Below, one piece after another: positions 1 to 7,053 of a DNA stretch of 21,913 nt (its first letter is position 1; the number at the start of each line of letters is the position of its first letter). The stretch covers positions 1 through 21,913 of the forward strand of contig CAYWTM010000050.1 in NCBI GenBank assembly GCA_964460185.1, in the 5' to 3' direction. The translations under genes were made by a program, and so were the position numbers. Under the pieces are notes generated by a model. The model was given only the letters and a program-made list of their open reading frames with translations, did not search any database and was not told the origin of the DNA. Source of the stretch: JAVJPJ01 sp040217295. GTDB taxonomy: Bacteria; Pseudomonadota; Alphaproteobacteria; Rhodobacterales; Rhodobacteraceae.

Positions 1-2
1 AC

Positions 3-227
3 CCGATCTGGTTCGGCGTGTTCCTCGTGCTGGTGGTGGAGATGAGCCAGATCACACCGCCCGTGGGCTTCAACCTGTTCGTGCTGCAATCCATCACCGG
101 CAAGGGAATCTTTACCGTGGCGCGCTACGCCGCGCCCTTCTTCTTCCTGCTCGTCGCGGCCACCGTGATCCTGACGCTCTTTCCGCAGATCGCGCTGTGG
201 CTGCCATCGACGATGTCTGCGCGATGA
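3..227 (+). CDS. dctM: TRAP transporter large permease (DctM-like), 3' end only
   Basis: Only the last 74 codons are present; the gene enters from the left edge in frame 3. The reading PIWFGVFLVLVVEMSQITPP followed by VGFNLFVLQ is the conserved C-terminal block of DctM/TRAP large permeases. The family is the membrane subunit that imports organic acids together with a small permease and a periplasmic binding protein. A hydrophobic segment (about FFFLLVAATVILTLF) precedes the stop and fits the final transmembrane helix. The stop (225-227) overlaps the ATG of the next gene in an ATGA, so the regulator downstream is likely translationally coupled. The substrate cannot be told from this piece. Confidence 0.9.
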   Translation, partial: PIWFGVFLVLVVEMSQITPPVGFNLFVLQSITGKGIFTVARYAAPFFFLLVAATVILTLFPQIALWLPSTMSAR

Positions 228-754
228 CCCAGAACCGTCCCTACCTGCCCGAGATCGGGCCTGTCGTATCCTCGGCGCATCTGGCCGACAGCGCATTGCC
301 TGCGTTGTCCGAGTTGGAATTCGCCCTCACCATGATGAACAACGCCTACCAGCGTTGGATGGTGCGCTGCATGACGGCGGCGGGCGGGCCGGTCATGTCG
401 TCGCTCGAGGTGCAGATCCTGCACCTGGTCCATCACCGTGGCCGGCCCAAGACGCTGGCCGAGGTCTGCCTGATCCTCAACATCGAGGACACGCATCTTG
501 CCAATTACGCGATCAAGAAGCTGACGCAGGCGCATCTGCTCAAGGCCGGGCGCAAGGGCAAGGAAAAGACCGTCGAGATCACCGGGGCGGGGGCGACCCT
601 GTGTGCCCGCTACAAGGAGGTGCGCGAGGCGCTTCTGGTGCGGGCGGCGCGCCAACTGGGCCATGACCCCGAGGACATGAGCCGGGTCGCGTCGCTTCTT
701 CGGGCCTTGTCGGGTACCTATGATCAGGCCGCGCGGGGTGCGGCGGCACTGTGA
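224..754 (+). CDS. MarR-like winged-helix transcriptional regulator
   Basis: The protein has 176 residues and a central winged helix-turn-helix. The segment TLAEVCLILNIEDTHLANYA followed by IKKLTQAHLLKAGRKGKEKT reads as helix 2, recognition helix and a basic wing, typical of MarR-like repressors. It resembles the COG5631 group (MarR-like HTH proteins) that I associate with Rhodobacteraceae. I chose ATG 224 because it overlaps the dctM stop by four bases; an in-frame start at 197 would run 31 bases into dctM. The stop at 752-754 overlaps the GTG of the transporter gene. It may respond to the substrate of the neighbouring transporters, but no ligand pocket can be identified. DNA-binding family confidence is good, specific role unknown. 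Confidence 0.8.
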   Translation: MTQNRPYLPEIGPVVSSAHLADSALPALSELEFALTMMNNAYQRWMVRCMTAAGGPVMSSLEVQILHLVHHRGRPKTLAEVCLILNIEDTHLANYAIKKLTQAHLLKAGRKGKEKTVEITGAGATLCARYKEVREALLVRAARQLGHDPEDMSRVASLLRALSGTYDQAARGAAAL

Positions 755-1674
755 TCGCCGCACTGGCGCGCAGCGGTCGCTACATGCTGCCCGGTGGGCT
801 TGCCGTTGGTCTTCTCTCGCCCGCTCTGGCTGATGCGATGCGGCCGACCATCGGCCCGGTCGTGGTGATCTTGCTGTTTCTTGCCGTGCTGCGGATCGGT
901 CCGGAGGGGCTGCGCATCGGGCGCAGCGGGCTGGTGCACGCGGGTCTTCGCGCGCTGGTTCTGCAACTCGCCCTGCCTTTGGCCGTGGCGCTGCCGCTGG
1001 TGGCGCTGGGGCTGCTCGACGGCAGTTTCGCGCTGGGGGCTGTCCTTTTCCTTTGCGCCGCGCCTTTGACGGGTGCCGCGCATTTCGCGGTGATGGCAGG
1101 CGGAGACCCGGCCCCCGCGCTGCGTCAAACGGTCATCGGCACGGTCCTTCTGCCCTTCACCGTTGTCCCCGTCTTCGCGCTTGCCCCGGCCTTTGGGGGC
1201 GCGTCCGAGGTGATCGCCGCAGTCCTGCGTCTTCTCGCGGTCATCGTCGCGGCGGGCGGCCTCGCACTGTGGCTGAGGTCGCGCGGGATCGTGCGGGGCA
1301 CGGCGCAGGTGATGACCGCCATCGACGCCATCGCGGCGGTTCTGCTCGCGGCGGTGGTGATCGGCATCATGAGCGCTGTAGGCCAGACCCTGCGCGACGA
1401 TCCGTGGGCCTTCTGCCGGGCGATGGCTTTCGTCTGTGCCATCGGCTTCGGGCTGCAGGCGCTGGCCGTGCTGATCGTGCGCGATGGCCCTGACCGGCCG
1501 GCGTTGGCCGTCGTCGCGGGCAACCGCAACGTGGCGCTGTTCCTTGGCGTCCTGCCGGCCGGGGTGACCGATGATCTTTTGTTGCTGATCGGCTGTTTCC
1601 AGGTGCCGATGTACCTGACGCCGCTTTTTCTGCCCCGGCTGATTGCGCTCAGGGATCGCTGGGTGCGTCCCTGA
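751..1674 (+). CDS. BASS-like (bile acid:Na+ symporter superfamily) membrane transporter
   Basis: The protein has 307 residues with about nine or ten hydrophobic helices and short polar loops, so it is an inner-membrane transporter. The helix break AVVAGNRNVALFLGVLP resembles the conserved GxRNxxL crossover region of the bile acid:sodium symporter (BASS/SBF) fold, and CAAPLTGAAHFAVMAGG resembles the first repeat's equivalent. I therefore call it BASS-like; the substrate is unknown. The start is GTG 751, overlapping the regulator's TGA by four bases. This makes a dctM-regulator-transporter chain that is probably one transcript. No terminator with a U-tract follows; the first good hairpin downstream is at 1711-1728. 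Confidence 0.6.
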   Translation: MIAALARSGRYMLPGGLAVGLLSPALADAMRPTIGPVVVILLFLAVLRIGPEGLRIGRSGLVHAGLRALVLQLALPLAVALPLVALGLLDGSFALGAVLFLCAAPLTGAAHFAVMAGGDPAPALRQTVIGTVLLPFTVVPVFALAPAFGGASEVIAAVLRLLAVIVAAGGLALWLRSRGIVRGTAQVMTAIDAIAAVLLAAVVIGIMSAVGQTLRDDPWAFCRAMAFVCAIGFGLQALAVLIVRDGPDRPALAVVAGNRNVALFLGVLPAGVTDDLLLLIGCFQVPMYLTPLFLPRLIALRDRWVRP

Positions 1675-2139
1675 GGTCTAGTGACTTGCGGAACGTTGGT
1701 GATGGCGGCACCCCCTTGAGCGTGGGGGACCTGCAGGCCCTCAGCGATACCGGGCCGATGCACTCTCTCCGGGAGGCCACCAATGGCTGCCCGGAGGATC
1801 CCTCTGTGTCAGTCCGTACAAACCGAAGGGGATAGCATCCGCCGAGATCCCATCAGACGGCCCATGCAGAGACCCCATGACTGCACTGTCGACAGGGGAT
1901 CGGGAGGGCTTTCGGACAGACACCCAGGGGATAGGTACAAGTCATGGAGGAAGGCAGACAGGAAAGGTAGGTTATCAGGATATGTTGGATATGTATGTTG
2001 CCGTTGAAATGGTAAAAAACATTTTGAGATAGTGCCTCTTCCCACTCCCCTCGACACCTCCTCCCGGAGGAACAGTATCGGGCGATGGATGGGGGATGGA
2101 ATGGCATACTGAGCGGACTTGGTTTGGCGGAGTACCTCT
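1675..2139. other. Non-coding stretch of 465 bases with hairpins
   Basis: I see no convincing gene here. The stretch holds repeat copy 1 with its C5/G5 hairpin (1711-1760) and a second strong palindrome at 1767-1796, where CTCCGGG pairs with CCCGGAG and an inner AG-CCA/TGGCT adds five more pairs around the loop. Neither is followed by a U-run. The region from about 1970 on is richer in A/T than the flanking genes and leads into the secreted-protein gene; its promoter is probably here but I cannot place it with confidence. Confidence 0.5.
1711..1760. repeat. Hairpin-bearing direct repeat, copy 1
   Basis: The element consists of hairpin CCCCC-TTGAGCGT-GGGGG (1711-1728), eight spacer bases, then GCCCTCAGCGATACC (1737-1751) and GGGCCGATG. 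A second copy with the same order lies at 3300-3349. The 15-base block is identical in both. The hairpin keeps its five pairs although one pair changes from C-G to G-C. What the element does is unknown. Confidence 0.6.
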
Positions 2140-3252
2140 ATGAGGCTAGTATTGGCTACACTTGTTGCTTGCGTTCTTCCATTGAAGGCTACTGCCACCA
2201 TGGAGTTCGTCCTGGGTGGCACCGACCACCGAACGTCCGACGCCACCTGGATACAGGCAGACGGGCCAATCACGGAATCGACCGTTGAGGACTTTCTTAC
2301 TTTCCTGGACGAAGGGCCGGATTGGCTTCCTAGACGAATACGGTTCAACTCGCCCGGTGGCAGCCTCGCTGAAGGTATTCAGCTCGGCGAAGAGCTCCGT
2401 CGACGCGGTTTTGCCACAGAAGTCGGCTCTCACGAACCGCACCCCGATTGGCCCGATATGCCGTATTGGGAGTTCACGCGCCGCACCCCTGGTGAATGCG
2501 CGTCCGCCTGCGCCTACGCCTTCATGGGCGGCATCGAACGCCGGATAGAGCAAGACTCCTTCGTTGGCGTGCACCAGTTCTATTCAGTCTCCACAGAAAG
2601 CGGAAACCAGAACGACGCGCCAGTGCTTGTCCAACAGGGGGTTGAACAGGAAATTGTCTCTCTGCTGCTCGACTACATGCTGCGTATGGGTGTTGATGGT
2701 CGCGTGCTTGTCGCGGCAGGCCTAAGTGGCCCAGACGAAATGCATTGGATTGGATGGGGAGAGGAAGCGCAGGAAACCGGACTATCCCATGCTCCGAATG
2801 AGTGGGCAACTTGGGAGGTCACGCTTCTTGGGGACGGGGTGTTGGCCCAATCGGCGCGGGCTGACGGACTGTACAGGATGCAGGCGTTCTGCACCCAGTC
2901 CGCTGGGGCCTTTTTTGAGCTTTTCATTGCCGAGCCCCCTGCCGAAGAGCAGAACGCGAGCTACAGAAATTGGCTTGTCGATCAATGTTTGCCAGCCGGC
3001 TCATACTCACAAGGTCAAGGTGCCCATAGTATCCTCGGGAATCGAGTAGGCGCCTCTCGCGTTCAAGTTCTCGATCGACCAGGAGGATTTGGAGTCGTCT
3101 TTCCGCTTGGTCGAAATCCTGTGGTAGAGGGATCTCCGTCATTCCTCTACGAGGATGCTCCGTTCATGGCATGTTACAGTGAGGAGTTCATTGGCAACGA
3201 GGCCTCGATGCAGGCCGCTGTGCAGATGGCCTTTCGAAACTGCGTAGATTGA
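2140..3252 (+). CDS. Secreted ClpP/crotonase-like protein (COG3904-like)
   Basis: The protein has 370 residues from ATG 2140, chosen because GGAG lies eight bases upstream and because it begins directly with a signal peptide (RLVLATLVACVLPLKATA). The stretch RIRFNSPGGSLAEGIQLGEE matches the NSPGGS oxyanion-loop motif of the ClpP/crotonase fold. ECASACAYAFMGGIERR supplies the CxSxC(A) block seen in COG3904-type predicted periplasmic proteins, with the serine where the nucleophile is expected, and GVHQFY follows. The second half (from about residue 225) is not recognised and contains several cysteines. Codon use and base composition differ from the neighbours, and the gene sits alone between two repeat copies beside a tRNA, which suggests acquisition by transfer. 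Proteolytic activity is an inference from fold only. Confidence 0.7.
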   Translation: MRLVLATLVACVLPLKATATMEFVLGGTDHRTSDATWIQADGPITESTVEDFLTFLDEGPDWLPRRIRFNSPGGSLAEGIQLGEELRRRGFATEVGSHEPHPDWPDMPYWEFTRRTPGECASACAYAFMGGIERRIEQDSFVGVHQFYSVSTESGNQNDAPVLVQQGVEQEIVSLLLDYMLRMGVDGRVLVAAGLSGPDEMHWIGWGEEAQETGLSHAPNEWATWEVTLLGDGVLAQSARADGLYRMQAFCTQSAGAFFELFIAEPPAEEQNASYRNWLVDQCLPAGSYSQGQGAHSILGNRVGASRVQVLDRPGGFGVVFPLGRNPVVEGSPSFLYEDAPFMACYSEEFIGNEASMQAAVQMAFRNCVD

Positions 3253-3299
3253 AGATTTCCCGGCCATAATGGCATGACTGGAGGAATGCGAACTGAATA

Positions 3300-3349
3300 G
3301 CCCCTGAACATGGGGCATTCTGAATGCCCTCAGCGATACCCGGTCGATG
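3300..3349. repeat. Hairpin-bearing direct repeat, copy 2
   Basis: Hairpin GCCCC-TGAACAT-GGGGC (3300-3316), nine spacer bases, the identical block GCCCTCAGCGATACC (3326-3340), then CGGTCGATG. It lies 22 bases beyond the encoded CCA end of tRNA-Gln and in the same orientation as copy 1. It could be part of the tRNA 3' trailer on the minus strand or a mobile/integration scar. Confidence 0.6.
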
Positions 3350-3371
3350 ATGCTGATGAAAAGGAGAGGAC

Positions 3372-3446
3372 TGGCTGGGGTGGTAGGATTCGAACCTACG
3401 ATACACGGTACCAAAAACCGATGCCTTACCGCTTGGCTACACCCCA
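3372..3446 (-). tRNA. tRNA-Gln (anticodon TTG)
   Basis: Read on the minus strand, all parts of a 75-base tRNA are present. The acceptor stem TGGGGTG/CACCCCA is followed by discriminator G and an encoded CCA. The D arm is GCC/GGC with loop AAGCGGTAA, the anticodon loop is TTTTGGT with TTG at 34-36, and the T arm is GTAGG-TTCGAAT-CCTAC. The anticodon stem has a T-T opposition at positions 27-43; the other four pairs are intact, so I regard the gene as functional. Confidence 0.95.
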
Positions 3447-3457
3447 ACGTGCCGCGC

Positions 3458-3486
3458 TAGTTACGCCGGGTCGGCGCGGGGATCAA
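3458..3486 (-). promoter_or_regulatory. Probable promoter of tRNA-Gln
   Basis: On the minus strand, TTGATC (3481-3486) and TAACTA (3458-3463) are separated by exactly 17 bases and end 11 bases before the tRNA 5' end. This is the spacing expected of a sigma-70-type promoter for a stable RNA. Confidence 0.6.
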
Positions 3487-3593
3487 GACCCACTTCTTAC
3501 AAAAACCCCCCTAATCACCATTTCTGCCGGCTTGCGGGGATGCCGGGTTTCGCCGGCCCGGGCCGTGCGCATCGCGCAGGCGCGCCGGACCCG

Positions 3594-4427
3594 TCACAAT
3601 CTGATCGGGTCAGCCTTGGCGAGCCGGTCGAATCCCATCAGCGTTTCGACCAGCCCGGGCATCTGATCGAGCGGAATCATGTTGGGTCCATCGGACGGCG
3701 CGGTATCTGGCGCTTCGTGTGTTTCGATAAAGACCCCCGCGATCCCAAGCGATACTGCCGCGCGCGCCATCACCGGTGCAAATTCGCGCTGCCCGCCCGA
3801 AGACCCGCCCTGGCCGCCGGGTTGCTGCACCGAATGGGTGGCATCCATGATCACCGGATAGCCGGTTTTCATCATCTCGGGCAGGGATCGCATGTCAGCC
3901 ACCAGCGTATTGTAGCCAAAGCTCGATCCGCGCTCGGTCAGCAAGATCCGCAGATTGCCGGTGCTTTCGACCTTCGAGACCACGTTGGGCATATCCCAGG
4001 GCGCCAGAAACTGGCCCTTCTTTATGTTCACGATGGCCCCGGTTTCACCTGCCGCGACCAAAAGATCGGTCTGCCTGCTGAGGAAGGCGGGGATTTGCAG
4101 AATGTCGCAGACCTCGGCCACGGGCGCGCATTGATCGGGGGCGTGCACATCGGTCAGCACGGGGCACCCGATCTCGGCCTTGACGCGGGCCAGAACCTCA
4201 AGCCCGGCCTCCATCCCGAGGCCGCGCATGCCGGAAAGGCTGGTGCGGTTGGCCTTGTCATAACTGGCCTTGAACACGTAACCGGCGCCGGCTTTCGCGC
4301 AGATTTCGGCCATGGTGCCGGCGATCATCAGCGCGTGGTCCAGGCTTTCGAGCTGGCAGGGGCCGGCGATCACCGTCAACGGGCGATCATTGCCAAAGGA
4401 CACCGGGCCGGTTTCGACTACTTGCAT
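3594..4427 (-). CDS. kdsA: 3-deoxy-8-phosphooctulonate synthase (Kdo-8-P synthase)
   Basis: The 277-residue cytoplasmic enzyme condenses phosphoenolpyruvate with arabinose 5-phosphate to Kdo 8-phosphate, a precursor of lipopolysaccharide inner core and of the Kdo linker of many capsules. Diagnostic blocks are VIAGPCQLES near the N-terminus, KASYDKANRTS (substrate-binding lysine and YDKANR), LTDVHAP, NIKKGQFLAPWDM and the C-terminal IETHEAPDTAPSDGPNM. Length and motif order fit the family throughout. It is the last gene of a minus-strand group, 28 bases after the kpsE-like gene, with AAAGAGA as a plausible ribosome-binding site. Placement next to capsule-export genes suggests that it serves capsule Kdo here, although it could also supply LPS. 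No clear U-tract terminator follows. Confidence 0.95.
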   Translation of the reverse strand: MQVVETGPVSFGNDRPLTVIAGPCQLESLDHALMIAGTMAEICAKAGAGYVFKASYDKANRTSLSGMRGLGMEAGLEVLARVKAEIGCPVLTDVHAPDQCAPVAEVCDILQIPAFLSRQTDLLVAAGETGAIVNIKKGQFLAPWDMPNVVSKVESTGNLRILLTERGSSFGYNTLVADMRSLPEMMKTGYPVIMDATHSVQQPGGQGGSSGGQREFAPVMARAAVSLGIAGVFIETHEAPDTAPSDGPNMIPLDQMPGLVETLMGFDRLAKADPIRL

Positions 4428-4455
4428 CGGTCAAATCTCTTTCGCGGTTTCGCGA

Positions 4456-6210
4456 TCAGGAGCTGACTTGTTCCTTCAGGATCGCGGCGGTCATCGATAC
4501 CATCAGGTAAATGCCCGAAAAGATCAGGAACGCAAGCAAGGTATTTTCGAATGCGCGGGGATAGGCGGCTTCGTCCGGCGCCACCGGAAACACGCTCAAC
4601 GACAGATACAGCGTTTGCCTGTTCGCTTCGGTCCGGGCCGATTCAACCGATTGCAGCGACTGGGCCAGCATCATCTGTCGGGTTTCCAGATCGGCCTGGG
4701 CCACGATCAGTTCCGACTGGATGCGCGCCAGCGACGCCTCGCCGCTGTTGGTCTCTGTCAGGCTGCCGCGCAATTCCTGCAGCAGGGTTTCCAGCCGCGC
4801 GATATTGGCTTCGGCGATTTGCACGCGCGTCGCGTTGGGGCGCGATGCGGCCTGGATTTCGGCAAGCCGCAGGCGTTCTTGCTGCACTTCCATTTCGAAT
4901 GAGGCGATTTGCGAGAAGACGTTCGACACCTCGGCCTCGGCGGACAGGACCCCGCGCCGTTCTTGCAGGGCCAGCACGCGTTGCTGGGCCTCGGTCACGC
5001 TTTGCACGGCCTCTTCGAAGCTTTCGTTGGCCCCGGTCATCTGGTCGACGCGCAGGCGTTGGCTCATCTGATCCACGCGTTCTTCCGCGTAGCGGATCAG
5101 CGCCTGCGAGAACGCCTGGCTGACCAGCGGATCGGCTGCGACCACCTCCATCTTGACCAGACCTTCGGTGGGGTCGTAGCCGATTGTCAGATGCTGCCGA
5201 TAGGTATCGAACATCTGCTCGACCGTGGCGTCGGGGGCGAGGCGGGCCAGGGGGTCCAGGGACGGATCCGAGAAATGTCCGCGAAAATCCAGCTCTTCGT
5301 CCAGGCGCAGCATGGCCTCGCGGCTTTCCAGAAAACTCTGGACCGAGATGCTTTCTGTCACGGTCGCGAAACTTGTGCCGCCCAGAAGACCCCCCAGGCC
5401 GCCGCCGCCTGCCGAGGCGCCGTTATCGGCTTTCTGGATGAGAAATTCGGTGTTGGTCGCGTAGAGCGGCGTGGCCACGCGGAAATAGTAATACGCCACC
5501 AGAAGCGTGGGCAGCAGCACGAAAAAGGCCAGCCGCGTCGCCAATAGCGCAAGCCGCCGGCGCCGGCGCCTTGCGATGTCGCGCTGGACCTTCATGATCT
5601 CGACCGCGCGCTGGTCCGCGTTCAGGGGGTGCGGCCGGGGCGCGGTGCCCGGCATTGCGGGCAAGGGCGCCGCCTTGGCGGCTGCCGGCAGGTTGTTTCC
5701 GGGCGCCCCTTGTTGTCCGTCAACAACCAGTTCCAGCATGTTCGATTGCGAAAACGGGTCGACGCCCCGCGCGCGCAGCAGGCGGATGGCATCGAAATCC
5801 GATGTTGGGCTCAATCCGTGTTTTTGCGCCGTGCGGCGCGCCATGCGCAATTGTCGGCCGGTCAGACCTTCGGCCCGGATTGCGGAAAGCTCCTGGTCCA
5901 CGTTTTGTTGCGGCGGCGGTGCCTGTTCGGGGGCAGTCTGCGGCTGAGTGGGGCCGTCAGGCGCGGCCCTGCGCGCGGCAGCGGCCGAGCCGGGCATGGC
6001 GAGGTCGCCGAACCCGTCTTCGGGGGTCTCGGGGGCGGCCAGCAGTTCCTCGGGGCGGGTGCCGGTCGTGGGTGCGGGGCCTGCGTCCGGGCGGTTCGGC
6101 GTTGCAGGCATGTCCTGTTCGGCGGGCGCGGCTTGTGCTGGCCCGTCGGTCGGTCGGGCCACGTCACCACGACGAATGCGAAATTTACGCGCCTTAGGTT
6201 TGGTAGTCAT
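4456..6210 (-). CDS. kpsE: KpsE-like polysaccharide export/chain-length inner-membrane protein
   Basis: I start this 584-residue protein at ATG 6210 (MTTKPKARKFRIRRGD). Earlier in-frame codons lie inside the ATPase gene. A soluble N-terminal part of about 215 residues is rich in Pro/Ala but contains an ordered-looking block (about 105-162, with RQLRMARRTAQKHG and RARGVDPFSQSNMLELVV). Six arginines (214-219) precede TM1 (about 220-242). A periplasmic region with coiled-coil-like heptads follows, and TM2 lies at about 556-577 with a short KEQVSS tail. This two-TM, coiled-coil layout is that of PCP-3/KpsE/Wzz-type proteins bridging the ABC exporter to the outer-membrane channel in group 2 capsule export. 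The long cytoplasmic extension is unusual compared with E. coli KpsE. It overlaps the kpsT-like gene by 17 bases. Confidence 0.8.
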   Translation of the reverse strand: MTTKPKARKFRIRRGDVARPTDGPAQAAPAEQDMPATPNRPDAGPAPTTGTRPEELLAAPETPEDGFGDLAMPGSAAAARRAAPDGPTQPQTAPEQAPPPQQNVDQELSAIRAEGLTGRQLRMARRTAQKHGLSPTSDFDAIRLLRARGVDPFSQSNMLELVVDGQQGAPGNNLPAAAKAAPLPAMPGTAPRPHPLNADQRAVEIMKVQRDIARRRRRRLALLATRLAFFVLLPTLLVAYYYFRVATPLYATNTEFLIQKADNGASAGGGGLGGLLGGTSFATVTESISVQSFLESREAMLRLDEELDFRGHFSDPSLDPLARLAPDATVEQMFDTYRQHLTIGYDPTEGLVKMEVVAADPLVSQAFSQALIRYAEERVDQMSQRLRVDQMTGANESFEEAVQSVTEAQQRVLALQERRGVLSAEAEVSNVFSQIASFEMEVQQERLRLAEIQAASRPNATRVQIAEANIARLETLLQELRGSLTETNSGEASLARIQSELIVAQADLETRQMMLAQSLQSVESARTEANRQTLYLSLSVFPVAPDEAAYPRAFENTLLAFLIFSGIYLMVSMTAAILKEQVSS

Positions 6211-6847
6211 ACAGTTGCTGCGCCTCTTCGAGCGTGTCGAACTCATACAGTTGCCCATCGCGCAGCACGGCGGCCCGGCGGGCGAATTTCTCAAGTGTCG
6301 CGGCCTGGTGTGACACGATCACCACCGTCGCGTTTTTCAGTCGATCGGCCAGGATGGTGCCCGCGCGCCGGTTGAATTCGGCATCCGTGGTCTGAGGCAT
6401 GCCCTCGTCGATCAGGTAGATGTCGAATTCCAGCGCCAGCAGGAGCGAGAAACTGAACCTCGACCGCATTCCGGCGGAATATGTGCCCACGGGCATATCG
6501 AAATATTCTTCGATTCCGCAAACCCAGCGACAGAAGGCTTCGATATAATCCGGATCGAGGCCGTAGAGTTGCGCGATATATCGAGAATTTTCGCCTGCTG
6601 ACAATTTGGTGACGATCCCCCCCATGAAGCCAAGCGGGAATGAGATGCGGGCGTTTCGGTAGACGTGGCCTTCATCGGGCTTTTCCAGACCGGCCATCAT
6701 CTTGATCAGCGTGGTTTTGCCAGCGCCGTTGGGCGCCAGAATGCCCAGCGAATATCCGATGTCCACGCGAAAGGAAGCGCGATCAAGGATGACCTTGCGC
6801 CTTTCGCCTGTCCAAAAGGACTTGGATACTTCGACAAATTCGAGCAT
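6194..6847 (-). CDS. kpsT: KpsT-like ABC transporter ATP-binding protein
   Basis: The 217-residue ATPase is of the polysaccharide-export type. Walker A is APNGAGKTT (residues 38-46, with Ala at the first Gly position), the signature is YSAGMRSR as in KpsT/Wzt-like proteins rather than LSGGQ, Walker B is IYLIDE, and the H-loop is VIVSHQ. ATG 6847 is preferred over an upstream TTG at 6856 because the family begins almost directly with the first strand (MLEFVEVSKSF). It overlaps the kpsE-like gene and would power export of the polysaccharide through a KpsM-type permease, but no kpsM is present in this window. The product would act on the cytoplasmic face of the inner membrane. Confidence 0.85.
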   Translation of the reverse strand: MLEFVEVSKSFWTGERRKVILDRASFRVDIGYSLGILAPNGAGKTTLIKMMAGLEKPDEGHVYRNARISFPLGFMGGIVTKLSAGENSRYIAQLYGLDPDYIEAFCRWVCGIEEYFDMPVGTYSAGMRSRFSFSLLLALEFDIYLIDEGMPQTTDAEFNRRAGTILADRLKNATVVIVSHQAATLEKFARRAAVLRDGQLYEFDTLEEAQQLYDYQT

Positions 6848-7053
6848 GCCGCTCAACCGCCTTGTCTGCCGTGGCCTTTCAACCGGCGTGATCTTATCGT
6901 CACGTCCATTTACACAACCTTAACTCGTCAATTGGGCGGCAGTATGTCTGATCCCTTGGTCTGCGCCAAGGAATCCTTCAATTTGTAGCTGTCTTTGGGG
7001 TGGATTGGCACAAAGTGTGGCCCGATGTCCCGTTTTTGCCGACGGGCGATGGA

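Noticed and set aside
1767..1796. Strong palindrome that could be a terminator of the dctM-carrier unit
   Set aside because: It lies about 90 bases after the stop and has no following T-run; kept only as part of the non-coding description.
3372..3446. T-T opposition at 27-43 of tRNA-Gln as a sign of a decayed tRNA
   Set aside because: All other stems, the anticodon loop, encoded CCA and a good promoter are intact, so a functional gene is more likely.
3495..3520. AAAAA/CCCCCC tract between kdsA and tRNA-Gln as a kdsA terminator
   Set aside because: The minus-strand T-run is not preceded by a stable stem close to it.
3540..4466. 300-codon plus-strand frame opposite kdsA
   Set aside because: Shadow of kdsA; composition rich in His/Gly/Arg with no family resemblance.
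4551..6375. Several Arg/Pro/Ala-rich plus-strand frames opposite the kpsE-like gene
   Set aside because: Low-complexity antisense readings of a real gene with clear TM and coiled-coil structure.
6954..6971. Perfect hairpin CCTTGG-TCTGCG-CCAAGG upstream of the kpsT-like gene
   Set aside because: No U-run on either strand and no adjacent gene end; could be an operator, but nothing supports a specific role.
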